Source of the DNA: Gymnorhina tibicen
Taxonomy: Eukaryota > Chordata > Aves > Passeriformes > Artamidae
DNA length: 64,000 nt
Assembly: GCA_013399875.1 (NCBI GenBank)
Contig: VXAZ01001058.1
Span: forward strand, 1,856,880-1,920,879
Reading direction: 5' to 3'
Shown: positions 12,301 to 20,100 of the stretch, piece by piece
Layout: each line of letters opens with the position of its first letter
How positions within the stretch are numbered: the first letter of the stretch is position 1
Notes under the pieces: generated by a model
Seen by the model: only the letters and a program-made list of their open reading frames with translations
Database searches by the model: none
What the model was told of the DNA's origin: nothing
Made by a program: the position numbers and the translations under genes

Positions 12301-14948
12301 AAAAAAGAAGAAAGAAAAAAAAAAAGTATTTCTTAACGTCCAGATGGAATCCCCTGTGTTTAAGTGCCCCTTGGCTCTTGTCCTGTCCCTGGACACCACC
12401 AAGAAGAGCCTGGTTCTGTACTTAACCCTTCAGAAACTTGTTTACAGTGGTAAGATCCCCCTGAGCCTTTTCTTCTCGAGGCTGAACAGTCCCAGTTCTC
12501 TCAGCCTTTGCTCACAAAAGAGACAGTCCAGTCCCAAAATCACTTTAGTGGTCCTTTGCTGGACTCTTCCCCATAGTTCCATCTCTCTTGTCCTGGGAAT
12601 CCCAGAACTGAACACAGAACTCCCTCTATGGCCTCGCCAGTGATGAGCAGAGGGGAAGGATCACTCCAGGACCTGCTGGCAACACTCCCAATGCAGCCCA
12701 GGATGCAGTTGGCTGCCTTTGCTACCCAGCCATGCTGCTGGCTCACCTTCAGCTCGGTGTCCCCAAGACCCTCGGGTCCTTTTCTGCCAAACTCTTGCAG
12801 AGCTGGGTGACCTTTAGTGTGTCCTGGTGTGTGGGGTTGTTCACCCCCAGTGAAAGACCTTGTACATCCTCTTGCTGAACCTCATGAGGGCCCTTCCAGT
12901 CCGTTTCTCAGCCTGCTGAGGTCCCTCTGGTGTACCAGCCACTCCCCCAGTTTTTGCAGACCGTTAATAAAGATGTTACACAGGACTGGACCCAGTATTG
13001 ACCCCTGGTGTACACTGATGGTTACTGGCCTCCAACTCAGCTCTCTGGGCCTGGCTGTTCAGCCGGTTTTCAGTCCACCCCACTGCCTGCTCATCCCGTC
13101 CCTACTTCATCAGCTTCCCTGTAAGGTTTTCATGGGAAGATGGTGTCAAAAGCCTGGAGTCCAGATAAACAATGTCCACTGTTCTCTGCTCATCTACCAA
13201 ACCAGTCCTTTCATCATAGTTGATCAAGCACAATTTCCCCTTGGTGAAGCCCAGTGATTACACTTGATGATTTAATTGTCCTTCACATGCCTGGAAATGG
13301 TTCCTAGCATTAGCTGCTCCATCACTTTCTCCAAGACGAAGGGATGACTGGCCTGTAGCTCCTGAGGGTTTCCTTCTTGATCTTTTTCAAGATAGAAGTG
13401 GTATTTGCTTGCCTGCAGTCTTTGGGCCCCTCTCCCCCTTGCCAGGACTGTTCAAAGGGAATGGCCTTGCTGTGACATGAGCCCGCTCATCCCATCAGGG
13501 TCCATGGATTTGTGCATGTCTAGGTTCCTCAGGTATTCTCTGACCTCATCCTCTTCCACCAAGGGTGCGTCTTCCTTGCTCTGGACTTTCCCCTGGTTTC
13601 TGGGGTCCCCTGCCTTGTTCAGCCCCAGGCCTGCATGGTTCCCTCCTCTTTCTTGTGTCACCTCAGTACTTAGAGAAGCCTTTCTTGTCTCTGGCATCCT
13701 TGGCTGGATTCAATTCCAGTTGGGTTTTGGCTTTCCTATCGTCATCCCTGCATGCTGGGAGAGTGTCCCTATATTCCTGCCGGGTTACCTGTCCCTGCTC
13801 CCACCTTCCAGATGTTTCCTTTCTGCATTTCTGTTTGGCCAGTAGCTCCTGGTCCATCCATGTTGCCCCGCTGGCATTTTTTCCTGGCTTGGGATGCTTG
13901 TTAGGGTGGACTGTTCTTGAATTTGGAGGAGGTGATCCTTGAATATTAACCATCTTTTTTGCCCTGAGTGTATTCTCTCAGCTGAGGTCTGTAGATACTT
14001 TTAGAATCATAGACACATTAAGGTTGAAAATTCCTCCAAGATCCTCAAGTCCAAACTTCAACCGAATAACACCATGCCCAAAGAGTCTCCAGGTGTTCCT
14101 GGTGGTATCACTGGTGCCCACTCTGGAGCAGCAGTGGGCACTAGTCAAAGGGTTAGACAAGCCTCACCGTCCCTCCACAACACCCCAGTCCACATCCCCA
14201 GCAAGCAAAAGTCTCTGGGTGAGGGGCACGTTGGTGTCTCTGTCCCCAGCAGCAGGAAGTGACCCACTCCTGTCACCTGCTGCTTCCTCTTGGGGTTCTT
14301 GCATGATTTAGGGTCAGGGCCCACGTGATCTGTTTGAAGGCATATCTGGCTTCTGCTCAACTTTGAGGGTGGTGAACCTGTTTTGTAGGTGTAAGTGTAA
14401 AGGGTCAGGTGAGGAGGAGCCACTTCCACCCTTCCCCTTCTGCAGAGGCTGCACCTCCCATTATCCTAGGAATGAGCGCTGCCTGTGCCTGCTGCAGCTG
14501 GTGCCTGGGGGTCCCCAGGCTCTTCTGTCCCTCAGCAGACTGTCCATCTCCCTTCCATCTCAGATCCTGTGCAGCACACTGGCTTTGTCCCACAGCTCCT
14601 CCACACACCTCTTCGGGCTGGGTGTTTGGGTGGCGTCACGGGTGCTGGTGGGCAGGAATGGAAACAACCTCGTTTTGGTAGGGCAGGAGGTACAAAAAGG
14701 AGGTACAAAAGTCTTCAGTTCAGGAACAGGGGTCCTTGGCCGCTGAAGGTCCAAGAGGCTTGGGGTGGGGACGCGGTGGCACCGCCGGGTGCGGCCGCGC
14801 TGTGACCTCTGTCCCTCCCCTGCAGAGAGGCGCCGCCGAGAAGAGCCCCCGTCCCCGCGCCACGCAGAGCAAACCTCCCCCCTCCTCCGAGACCACGCCG
14901 CTCCTGCACGACGCCGACGCCCTGAGCCGGGACGATGCCGAGGCCTGA
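149..14948 (+). CDS. SCARB1: Scavenger receptor class B member 1 (SR-BI/SR-BII), exons 2-13, 5'-partial
   Basis: SR-BI is a CD36-family receptor with two membrane spans. It binds HDL and mediates selective uptake of cholesteryl ester and cholesterol flux at the plasma membrane. Joined exons 149-306, 1970-2111, 2567-2770, 2969-3064, 3646-3758, 5653-5819, 6416-6534, 7576-7649, 8537-8588 and 9046-9192 give 424 codons without a stop. They end in exon 12 (11504-11629, 465 residues in all) or exon 13 (14826-14948, 464 residues). Adding the roughly 42 residues of the missing first exon gives about 507 or 506, close to human SR-BI (509) and SR-BII. The CD36 ectodomain is complete from NVRINPSS. The six family cysteines are present (QCNMIN, PDAC, CPC, STC, NCS), as are eight N-glycosylation sequons and a C-terminal membrane helix. 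The first exon, with the N-terminal tail and first span, is outside the window. The assignment rests on residue-level similarity to the remembered human protein and matching exon lengths, and I consider it secure. Confidence 0.97.
307..1969 (+). other. SCARB1: SCARB1 intron 2
   Basis: The intron runs from a GT donor to a CTTTGCAG acceptor. I see no exon, recognisable repeat or RNA gene in it. A short A/T-rich patch lies at about 1150-1185. The open frames here have no family resemblance and are chance. Confidence 0.85.
1970..2111 (+). CDS. SCARB1: SCARB1 exon 3
   Basis: The first base completes an AGG codon begun in exon 2. The exon then reads EYRYKTNITFHDNDTVSYLE and ends PNILML. Two N-glycosylation sequons, NIT and NDT, match the human pair near residues 102 and 108. 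Its length of 142 bp equals human. The donor is gtgagt. Confidence 0.96.
2112..2566 (+). other. SCARB1: SCARB1 intron 3
   Basis: A short intron with a gtgagt donor and a TTTCCCAG acceptor. The middle (about 2220-2290) is AT-rich. Nothing else is recognisable. Confidence 0.85.
2567..2770 (+). CDS. SCARB1: SCARB1 exon 4
   Basis: This in-frame exon of 68 codons begins GAAVMMEKLPNIL and ends KFGLFVD. It carries the FMNRTVGEIMWGY segment, which is nearly invariant in SR-BI and includes the NRT sequon equivalent to human Asn173. This helical apex of the CD36 fold forms part of the lipoprotein-binding head in known family structures. Its length of 204 bp equals human. The donor is gtaagt. Confidence 0.97.
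2969..3064 (+). CDS. SCARB1: SCARB1 exon 5
   Basis: Thirty-two codons, from FNNTNSGLFTVNTGMKD to WNGLKK, in phase 0 at both ends, matching the 96-bp human exon. The NNT sequon is retained. A second human sequon in this exon (NIS) reads DIS here, so that glycosylation site appears absent. The preceding intron 4 (2771-2968) is only 198 bp and unremarkable. Confidence 0.96.
3065..3645 (+). other. SCARB1: SCARB1 intron 5
   Basis: The intron lies between a gtgagt donor and a TGTCCCACAG acceptor. No repeat, exon or RNA gene is recognised. Confidence 0.85.
3646..3758 (+). CDS. SCARB1: SCARB1 exon 6
   Basis: The exon encodes VSYWRSSQCNMINGTAGEMW through FYSPDAC plus two bases. It carries the cysteine of QCNMIN (human Cys251), the NGT sequon, and the cysteine of PDAC (human Cys280, one side of a disulfide). 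It is 113 bp, three fewer than the 116 bp I recall for human. The MSPTSLEF segment lacks one residue of the human form. The donor is gtgagg. Confidence 0.95.
3759..5652 (+). other. SCARB1: SCARB1 intron 6
   Basis: A 1.9-kb intron containing a long pyrimidine tract (see the separate entry). Otherwise I see no exon or identifiable repeat. The open frames at 4592-4926 and 5043-5491 show no family features. Confidence 0.85.
4186..4226. repeat. T-rich homopyrimidine tract in intron 6
   Basis: About 40 bases of almost uninterrupted T with scattered C. It is a simple repeat or degraded poly-T. No element body is recognisable next to it. Confidence 0.85.
5653..5819 (+). CDS. SCARB1: SCARB1 exon 7
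   Basis: The exon completes an AGA codon, then reads SMTLVYEQSGKFKGVPTYRF through GIQNVSTCRL. It contains the CPC pair (human Cys321/Cys323) and STC (human Cys334, disulfide partner of Cys280). It also has the NGT and NVS sequons and the FVAPKTLFANG core typical of class B receptors. Its length of 167 bp equals human. The donor is a/gtaagt. Confidence 0.97.
5820..6415 (+). other. SCARB1: SCARB1 intron 7
   Basis: An intron of about 600 bp with a strong gtaagt donor and a CACGCAG acceptor. Nothing further is recognised. Confidence 0.85.
6416..6534 (+). CDS. SCARB1: SCARB1 exon 8
   Basis: The exon encodes (N)APMFISHPHFYNADPSLV through LFLDVHP. The SHPHF..ADP segment is a hallmark of the CD36 family near the hydrophobic tunnel. 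The first codon is split with exon 7 and reads Asn where human has Ser. Its length of 119 bp equals human. The donor is gtgagt. Confidence 0.97.
6535..7575 (+). other. SCARB1: SCARB1 intron 8
   Basis: This 1.04-kb intron has AT-rich segments at about 6690-6790 and 7240-7350 that stand out from the surrounding DNA (see findings). No exon or repeat is recognised. Confidence 0.8.
7576..7649 (+). CDS. SCARB1: SCARB1 exon 9
   Basis: The exon encodes MTGIPMNCSIKLQLNLYIKQ and VSGI plus two bases. The cysteine of MNCS corresponds to human Cys384, the residue modified by the lipid-transport inhibitor BLT-1, and it is also an NCS sequon. Its length of 74 bp equals human. The donor is gtaagt. Confidence 0.96.
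7650..8536 (+). other. SCARB1: SCARB1 intron 9
   Basis: The acceptor is a long pyrimidine run ending CCCCCCAG. No other feature is recognised in this roughly 890-bp intron. Confidence 0.85.
8537..8588 (+). CDS. SCARB1: SCARB1 exon 10
   Basis: A 52-bp micro-exon encoding (I)QTGKIKPVVLPLLWFAE, the same length as in human. The tryptophan of PLLWFAE matches human Trp415, close to the second membrane span. The donor is gtgagc. Confidence 0.96.
8589..9045 (+). other. SCARB1: SCARB1 intron 10
   Basis: A 457-bp intron ending in a CTTTTTTGAGCAG acceptor. No further feature is seen. Confidence 0.85.
9046..9192 (+). CDS. SCARB1: SCARB1 exon 11 (C-terminal membrane span)
   Basis: Forty-nine codons from SGSIEGSVLKQFYNNLV to AMSK, phase 0 at both ends, 147 bp as in human. 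The second half (IFLGLSVPLIISAAVLM) is the C-terminal transmembrane helix. Human SR-BI has a palmitoylated cysteine (Cys462) just after the helix. Here that position is a leucine (VLMAMSK) and the exon contains no cysteine. This exon splices to exon 12 or to exon 13, both in phase 0. Confidence 0.96.
9193..11503 (+). other. SCARB1: SCARB1 intron 11
   Basis: A 2.3-kb intron with a gtaaga donor and a GTCTTCTAG acceptor. AT-rich segments lie at about 10,220-10,310 and 11,340-11,420. No repeat family or exon is recognised. The open frame at 9474-9939 on the minus strand has no family features. Confidence 0.8.
11504..11629 (+). CDS. SCARB1: SCARB1 exon 12, SR-BI-specific C-terminal tail
   Basis: In phase 0 after exon 11 this exon reads EKCSLFWSSNKKSS... 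and ends VLREARL followed by TAG: 41 codons plus stop, 126 bp. Human exon 12 encodes EKCYLFWSSSKKGS...VLQEAKL in 42 codons plus stop. The cysteine of EKC matches palmitoylated human Cys470. The terminal EARL corresponds to EAKL, the ligand for the first PDZ domain of PDZK1, which controls hepatic SR-BI abundance. The acceptor is TTCTAG. The donor gtgggt begins right after the stop codon, so the stop is the last codon of the exon. The exon has no usable ATG, so simple start-to-stop ORF calling misses it. Confidence 0.95.
   Translation, partial: EKCSLFWSSNKKSSDSYKANQATSATNLPPVKETVLREARL
12124..13975 (-). mobile_element. CR1 LINE, 5'-truncated, degenerate
   Basis: Read on the minus strand, this copy shows remnants of CR1 ORF2 (endonuclease/reverse-transcriptase polyprotein). 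The segment at 13,663-13,953 carries WMDQELLAKQK and QGQVTRQEYRDT. The segment at 13,452-13,697 carries EYLRNLDMHKSMDPDGM. Both are signature stretches of the linker before the reverse-transcriptase domain, and the two lie in different frames, showing a frameshift. Downstream it keeps recognisable C-terminal ORF2 text and the CR1 3' tail at about 12,124-12,240. The FADD catalytic region appears deleted near 12,960. The copy cannot be active. Its 5' truncation and lack of target-site duplication are typical of CR1. The boundaries are approximate. Confidence 0.92.
12292..12327. repeat. A-rich simple repeat inside the CR1 copy
   Basis: A run of A with scattered G, interrupting the CR1 C-terminal region. 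On the CR1 sense strand it is a T/C tract expanded within the element. Confidence 0.8.
13999..14085 (-). mobile_element. CR1 3' tail fragment
   Basis: The + strand text beginning TAGAATCATAGACACATTAA and continuing with AAGATCCTCAAGTCCAA is the reverse complement of a CR1 3' end of a different subfamily from the neighbouring 1.85-kb copy. It lies directly next to the truncated 5' end of that copy. The right boundary fades into unique sequence. Confidence 0.75.
14826..14948 (+). CDS. SCARB1: SCARB1 exon 13 coding part, SR-BII-type tail
   Basis: When exon 12 is skipped, exon 11 joins here in phase 0 and encodes 40 residues, from RGAAEKSPRPRATQ through SSETTPLLHDADALSRDDAEA, then TGA. The human SR-BII tail likewise carries TPLL within a proline/serine-rich stretch, and its dileucine drives endocytosis. 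The acidic residue before TTPLL fits the (D/E)xxxL(L/I) adaptor-binding pattern. There is no cysteine and no PDZ ligand. In the SR-BI transcript this sequence is 3' UTR. Frame, position and the TPLL core support the call. The rest of the tail has diverged from mammals. Confidence 0.88.
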   Translation, partial: RGAAEKSPRPRATQSKPPPSSETTPLLHDADALSRDDAEA

Positions 14949-15330
14949 GCCGCCCGCCCCGCCACGCTTCCCGCGGGGACGCGCTTCCCACTGGGACACG
15001 GCCACGCTGCAGGTGACGCCTGCTTCGGATCCCCAGAGCTCTCTGGAAGGTGAAGTCCTGGACAACTCGGCGGAGGCCCTGCACAGCACGGCAAAGCCAC
15101 GGGATAGTCCTGCTGCTCAGCATTCCCGCTCATCCAGAGACCCCGTGCAGACACTCTACACAGTGTTCGAGAACCCTTGTCCCCAAGGGCCAGCCACGGC
15201 CCCTCTCTCCGGTGGAATGAAGATGGTCGCTGACTGATCTGAGAAGTTATTTGCAATTTAAAACTGCCTATTGCTAGGGATAAAAGGCACCTTAATGGGA
15301 GCCTTTAAAATAAATGAGGTTTGTATAGGT
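14949..15330 (+). other. SCARB1: SCARB1 3' UTR (proximal estimate)
   Basis: Non-coding sequence after the SR-BII stop codon. It is GC-rich up to about 15,230 and then AT-rich. The end is inferred from the first canonical polyadenylation hexamer. Longer forms using an ATTAAA at 15,911 or an AATAAA at 16,783 cannot be excluded. Confidence 0.55.
15309..15314 (+). terminator. SCARB1: Candidate polyadenylation signal AATAAA
   Basis: This is the first canonical hexamer after the SCARB1 stop codons, in an AT-rich context. It is followed within 10-20 bases by GT-rich sequence (GAGGTTTGTATAGGTAG), the usual layout of a cleavage site. Confidence 0.55.
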
Positions 15331-16840
15331 AGCACTGATGGGATTTAGTGATCTTTTTAAAAGCCACTGTTCATCTCACCAAATGGGGCACGCTGTCCTG
15401 GAGCCACTTACAGTTTTATTGCCACTTGATGTAACTGGACTGCACTGCAAATCATTCCTGGGTGCTGTCACTTCAGTGATGTCTCTTCCTGCAGTACCTG
15501 GAGCCTGCCCGGGGTTGCTCCAGCCTTTGCATGTGTTGGAGAGTAGTGGTGACTTTTAAAGCCCCAGTTCTGTGCCATGACCTTGTGCTCCACAGCGATT
15601 CCAGCTCACAGCCCTGTTACTTAACCTCTCCTGGCCGTAGGTGACTGAGTGAGATGAGCCTTGGCAAAACCTCCGTGGTACATCTGAGCTGTCACTCAGC
15701 TCCTGGCAGTTGTCCCTGCTGCCTGCTCAGCCATCCAGGACCAGCTCTTCTGGCCGTGGCCATCAGCGCTGGGAGGCTGTCAGTGGCTCTGGTCACGCTG
15801 CCTGACCACGGGAAAGGGGAAGCTTGACCCTGTCCTTGAGTATTATTTTGCTTTTGAGAGGGAGGAATATGTGCAATCATGAAAGTAACAATGGCCTTAA
15901 GTAGGGTTTGATTAAAGTATTGCAGATTTCTGAGATGGTGTGTTGGGTGACCTGGGGCTGGATGTTACCTGAGGGTGGGTGGTCTTGGGTCACACTTTAG
16001 CGGGAAGGAAGCCCAAAGCCCAGGAATATTTTTGGAAAATTACTAGTCAGTAGTTGTCTACGACACCTGCCTTGCCCACTTCCAGCCAGGAGCTTGGGAA
16101 AAGCAAAGGGGCTGGTGCTGGAGCATCTGGCAAGGATGAGAGAGGCAGGGAATCTCTGCTCTGCCTTGGAGCAGAGGACTTGTTGCACTCTGTGTGACGT
16201 AGATACTCCTGGGGTCTGGAAACCTTTGTCCAGGACAGCCCTGTGACTTCCTAGTGGGCTAAGCAATACTTTTCTCTTACACCTCCATTCCTCTTGCTGG
16301 GCAGGAAGAGCACAGGACCTAAACCAGACTCTTCCAGGGCCAGTGCATTCCTTGCTGTCCATGTCCCAGTCCCGCAGCGGGCCTAGGCTGCCTGACCATG
16401 GAAACAGCCGTGACACAGTCCAGGTCACAGCGGGGAAAGGTGGCACTTTGGTCCATGGGCTGGGGTGTGTCTTGCAGGTATGACAGCACTGGCCAAGCCC
16501 CTTCTTGTGACCACTTCTGCTGGGTTATCTCTGTGGCACAAATCCCCACTGAGAGCGACGCTTAAACTGCAGCCGTAAACTCTCTCTGACCTTGAATCCG
16601 AATGTATCCACTGGCAAACAGCAGCTCACACCCACAGCCTCGGCCAGCAGCGACGCAGCCGGGAGTGGGGCAGAGGCTCTGGGGCAGCAGCGGGTACAGC
16701 AGCGACACCCACCCGTGGGCTCCCTGTGAGGAGAGGCTTTAATGACGGTACGGTGCTAATTGCAGTCGGACAGGCGAACACAAATAAAACACGGGAACAC
16801 CGCTCTTAGCACAAGCCTCGGCGGGTGTGTTTTCTGTGGC
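15331..16840. other. Immediate downstream flank of SCARB1, no gene seen
   Basis: No exon, repeat family or RNA gene is recognised. Alternative polyadenylation hexamers lie at 15,911 (ATTAAA) and 16,783 (AATAAA), so part of this stretch could be extended 3' UTR. Confidence 0.6.
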
Positions 16841-17120
16841 TTTGCAGGGGCTCTTCACTTTTCACCAGCGCTGCTGCAGCCGCCGGGGCCGGGGGGAGCT
16901 CGGCAGGGCCGCAGCGCTGCCGTGCGGCCGCCCGAGGGCGCTGCGGGGCCGCGGACGCTGCAGGCCCAGGGTGGTCCCGGGGGGGCGGCGNNNNNNNNNN
17001 NNNNNNNNNNNNNNNNNNNNNNNNNNNNNNNNNNNNNNNNNNNNNNNNGGGGCAGCGGGCCCCGGGGCACGGCCAGAGGCCCTCGGCGCGGATCCCCTGC
17101 CCGGAGCCGCCGAGGTGTGT
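16841..17120. promoter_or_regulatory. CpG island containing an assembly gap
   Basis: Sequence on both sides of the gap is very GC-rich and dense in CpG, with several G-runs (for example about 16,880-16,900 and 16,975-16,990). The density is well above the flanking DNA. Such islands often mark promoters. A possible + strand splice donor (GAG/gtgtgt) lies at 17,114/17,115. No gene can be assigned. Confidence 0.5.
16991..17048. other. Assembly gap (58 N)
   Basis: A run of 58 undetermined bases inside the GC-richest part of the island. Open frames that cross it are not meaningful. Confidence 0.99.
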
Positions 17121-20100
17121 CTGTCCCTCGGCACGCAGCGCTCCGGTTGTTTTCCTCCTGTGCTTCAGTCACCTTGCTGGCTGCTTGTGAATTTCCCAGC
17201 TCGTTTTAAAATGCTCCTCACAACCCCGAGTCCTTCCCGGGCCCTGACTCGCTCTCCCTTGCCAATTCCCTCTGAACACGGCGTTCAGGGCTGTCACAGC
17301 CCGAAGGCCCCCGGTGCAACACCCTCCCTCCCTGCCCTGCGCCAGGCCAGGTCGAAGTCATTCACCCTCTCCCGAGGATTTTAATTGGCCCCCACAGGCT
17401 CAGTTATCATCGCAGCGATCTCGATTTACTGTGCGGAGCCGTGGGAGCCGCCTTTCACCCGGCCTGGCACAGCCTTGGGAAATGAACGGGTCATCTCCAT
17501 GCACCAGGCACTTCATCACCGGGGGGGAGCTGTCAGGGCTTGGTGTCCACTTCCCCCACTGTGTGACAGAAGCTCCACTGTCTCCTCTGGAAGAGAAAAA
17601 AGAGATAACACAACCCTCTCCATCCACACTGGGGGTAGGGTGCTCTTATAAATGCAGCACAGGGGCTTTTCCCATTCCCTGTATCCATCTCTATCCCGCC
17701 TTCCCTGAAGCACCCCCAGCCTGGCCATCCTCTGGGGCTGCAGAGCTGAGGAGACAGTTCAGACCCTCCTACACCAGGAGCAATCTCCGTGTTATCCCCT
17801 TCACCTGCGCCTCATTGCTCCCAGGTGCTCCTCATTAGCTGTGCTGGGTTAAAACCCTGTGGGGCAGAAGAGGTTGTGATTTGCGCTCCAGCTAGTTTCT
17901 GCTCTGGTGTGTAACTGCTCTGCTCTTCCTCATCGCGTCCAGGTCTGTTCCTGAGTTGTGACTCTGGTCTCCTGCGTGCAAGAATCCTCCAGCGATGCAG
18001 GGCGGTGAGTGAGGTCGCTGTTGGGGTGGTTGTGGGCAGATGCGTCTCCTGGGGCAGAGCTGTGGCTCTCACTGCTTAAAAAACCCACAAGAAGCAAACA
18101 AACAGAGCAATGTGTACCTGTTGCAGTTATAGGGGTGGTATGGTGACATTTGATGGGGGAGTGTTTTTCTCCCTGGAAGCTATCGGGCACCTAGTTTTAT
18201 GTGCCTGCAGTGTGGGACTGCAGGACTGAAAATCCAGCCGGGAGGTGCCTGGGGGAGATGAAGTGACTTGTGGCACCTGCTTTCTCTTGCACTTGGCCAC
18301 AATGAACCTCTCTGTCTGGAAGAAAATAGCTGGAGGGAGGACAAGCAGCTCATGTGGTTTTGGAGGAGAGCCTGGACTGTGCCTGGGTGCTGTGGGGTTT
18401 GCCTGTGCTCCTGTGCTGGTTGGGTTTAATTCTCTCTTGGGCAGGGCTCTCTGCTGTGTTGTGCTGTGCTGCAGGATTCAGGCCCTGGATGTGGGTGCGT
18501 GTACCTTAAACCCCCCAACCCTCCTGCGTGCAGCTGGGGGTTCAGCCTGGGCCCTGCCCTCCAGGCTGTGCGTGGGGCTCTGTGCTGGTTTCAGCCCTTT
18601 CTCAGTGTGACACAGAGCTGAAAGCGTTTCTGTGCTCAGCACCGCAGTGCTGGTGTGAGCGGTGCCTGGCAGCCCTGGCCCTGAGCTGCCCTCTGTGCTT
18701 GGCCAGCTCAGCTCTGCATGGCCTCTGCCGCCTTGGCTGTCCCCCAGCCCGCCCGAGAGGTGCCCAGTGCCGCAGAGGTCTCTGCCCATGTCCCTTCCCT
18801 GGCAGCATGGCCCAGGGACAGCGCTGAGCGACCCCGGCATTGCCCCCGGTGCGAGCCCTGCCTGGGTACCCCCTCCCCTCGTGGAAATGTGCTGAGTCCC
18901 ACTCTGGGTGTGTTACTGTGGCGGGGAGCAAATGCAGGCTGGGCTGGGCTTTGGCAGTGCAGCCTCAGATCTCGAGGGTGTGTTGGATGTCGGCGTTAAA
19001 CTTTACGGGGCTTAATGCCTCACTGAAGGAGTGTAACTAAATGTCCTTCCACCTCCTGCTCGTGAGGACACAGGAGCTTAATTTTATTGCCTCGTCAATC
19101 ACCAGGGCTGGACCATTTCTGGGAGTAAGCCTGTCCGCGCACAAGCTCTTCCACTCAGGGCTGTCAGAAATTCTCCTGCCCTTCAAGAAGGGAAACAAAA
19201 CCTCCTGTACTTCTTGCTTTGAGCTGTTGCTTTTACTGAGGTGTCCCTGTGTCCTGGCAGTGAGAGCCTCAGCCCATTGCACAGAGCACCTCTCTGGGAT
19301 GCTCCATCCTTGCTGCTGAGGGCACAGGGCTTCCCAAGTCACCCTGCTGCCACCTTCTCCTGGCTGTTCACATGCCAAACCTCAGCTCTGTTGGGGTAAA
19401 CCAGACCACGGTCCCATATGGAGTCCCTGCCATGCCTTCCCTTCCCCATGCCGTGTGCATCCGTGTGGGGCAATGCCCAGCAGGGAGCTCCAGTGGCAAT
19501 CTAGGCCTGTGGGGCTCGGAGTGGTGGCGTGCAGCCGGCTCAGATCCATGCTCCCTGTGCTTGGTGGCTCCCTGCGAGCAGGAGTTTCTGGAGCAAGAGA
19601 AACAATTCCTAAAAAGGAGCAGTCAGATGGAAAATTGATACCAAATGGTGCTATCAGTCCCTTGAGGAACAAGGTTTGATCCCTCAACCCATGGTTCCTG
19701 AGGGTTAGGACAAAGGCACACAATGCTATTTTAGAGGGGTTTCTTTTTAAAAAAGTTAGTTATTTTTCCTCCTTTTGGTAAGTTCATGATTTTCCCAGAC
19801 ATGAACTGGCTTCAGAGTTGATGCTGATGGCACAAATGCTGCTTTGGATATGTGTGGTGTCTGCAGGGTGAGGAGGGTCTGAGAGCTGAGCTGTGCCCAG
19901 CCCTTCTCCAGCTGCTTCATGGATTCTGCAGGGCCAGGGACCATCCCCAGCAGCTGATACTGGGTCAGGGGCTTTGCCAGCCCCACAGGTTATTGCCCTC
20001 AGGTGGAGACAATCCTCATCAGGCAACACCCCAGGGGCTGCCTGCCTGGTTTACAGCCTGGTGGAAACCATCTTCACTGTCTGCCCTTCTGACTGTGGAT

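Larger units (their letters stand above)
11630..14825 (+). other. SCARB1: SCARB1 intron 12
   Basis: A 3.2-kb intron between the two alternative tail exons. More than half is CR1 retrotransposon sequence in antisense orientation (12,124-13,975 and about 13,999-14,085). A short imperfect direct repeat of GGAGGTACAAAA lies near 14,686-14,710. The acceptor is a strong CCTCCCCTGCAG. Confidence 0.85.

Noticed and set aside
12225..13257. Plus-strand open frames of up to 146 codons
   Set aside because: They are the antisense side of the CR1 copy on the minus strand.
14560..15123. 187-codon minus-strand frame opposite SCARB1 exon 13
   Set aside because: It is the antisense shadow of the GC-rich exon 13. 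The arginine- and glycine-rich content mirrors the proline-, serine- and alanine-rich sense strand.
16760..17384. Open frames crossing the N run
   Set aside because: The reading frame across 58 unknown bases is meaningless, and the flanks show no recognisable protein.
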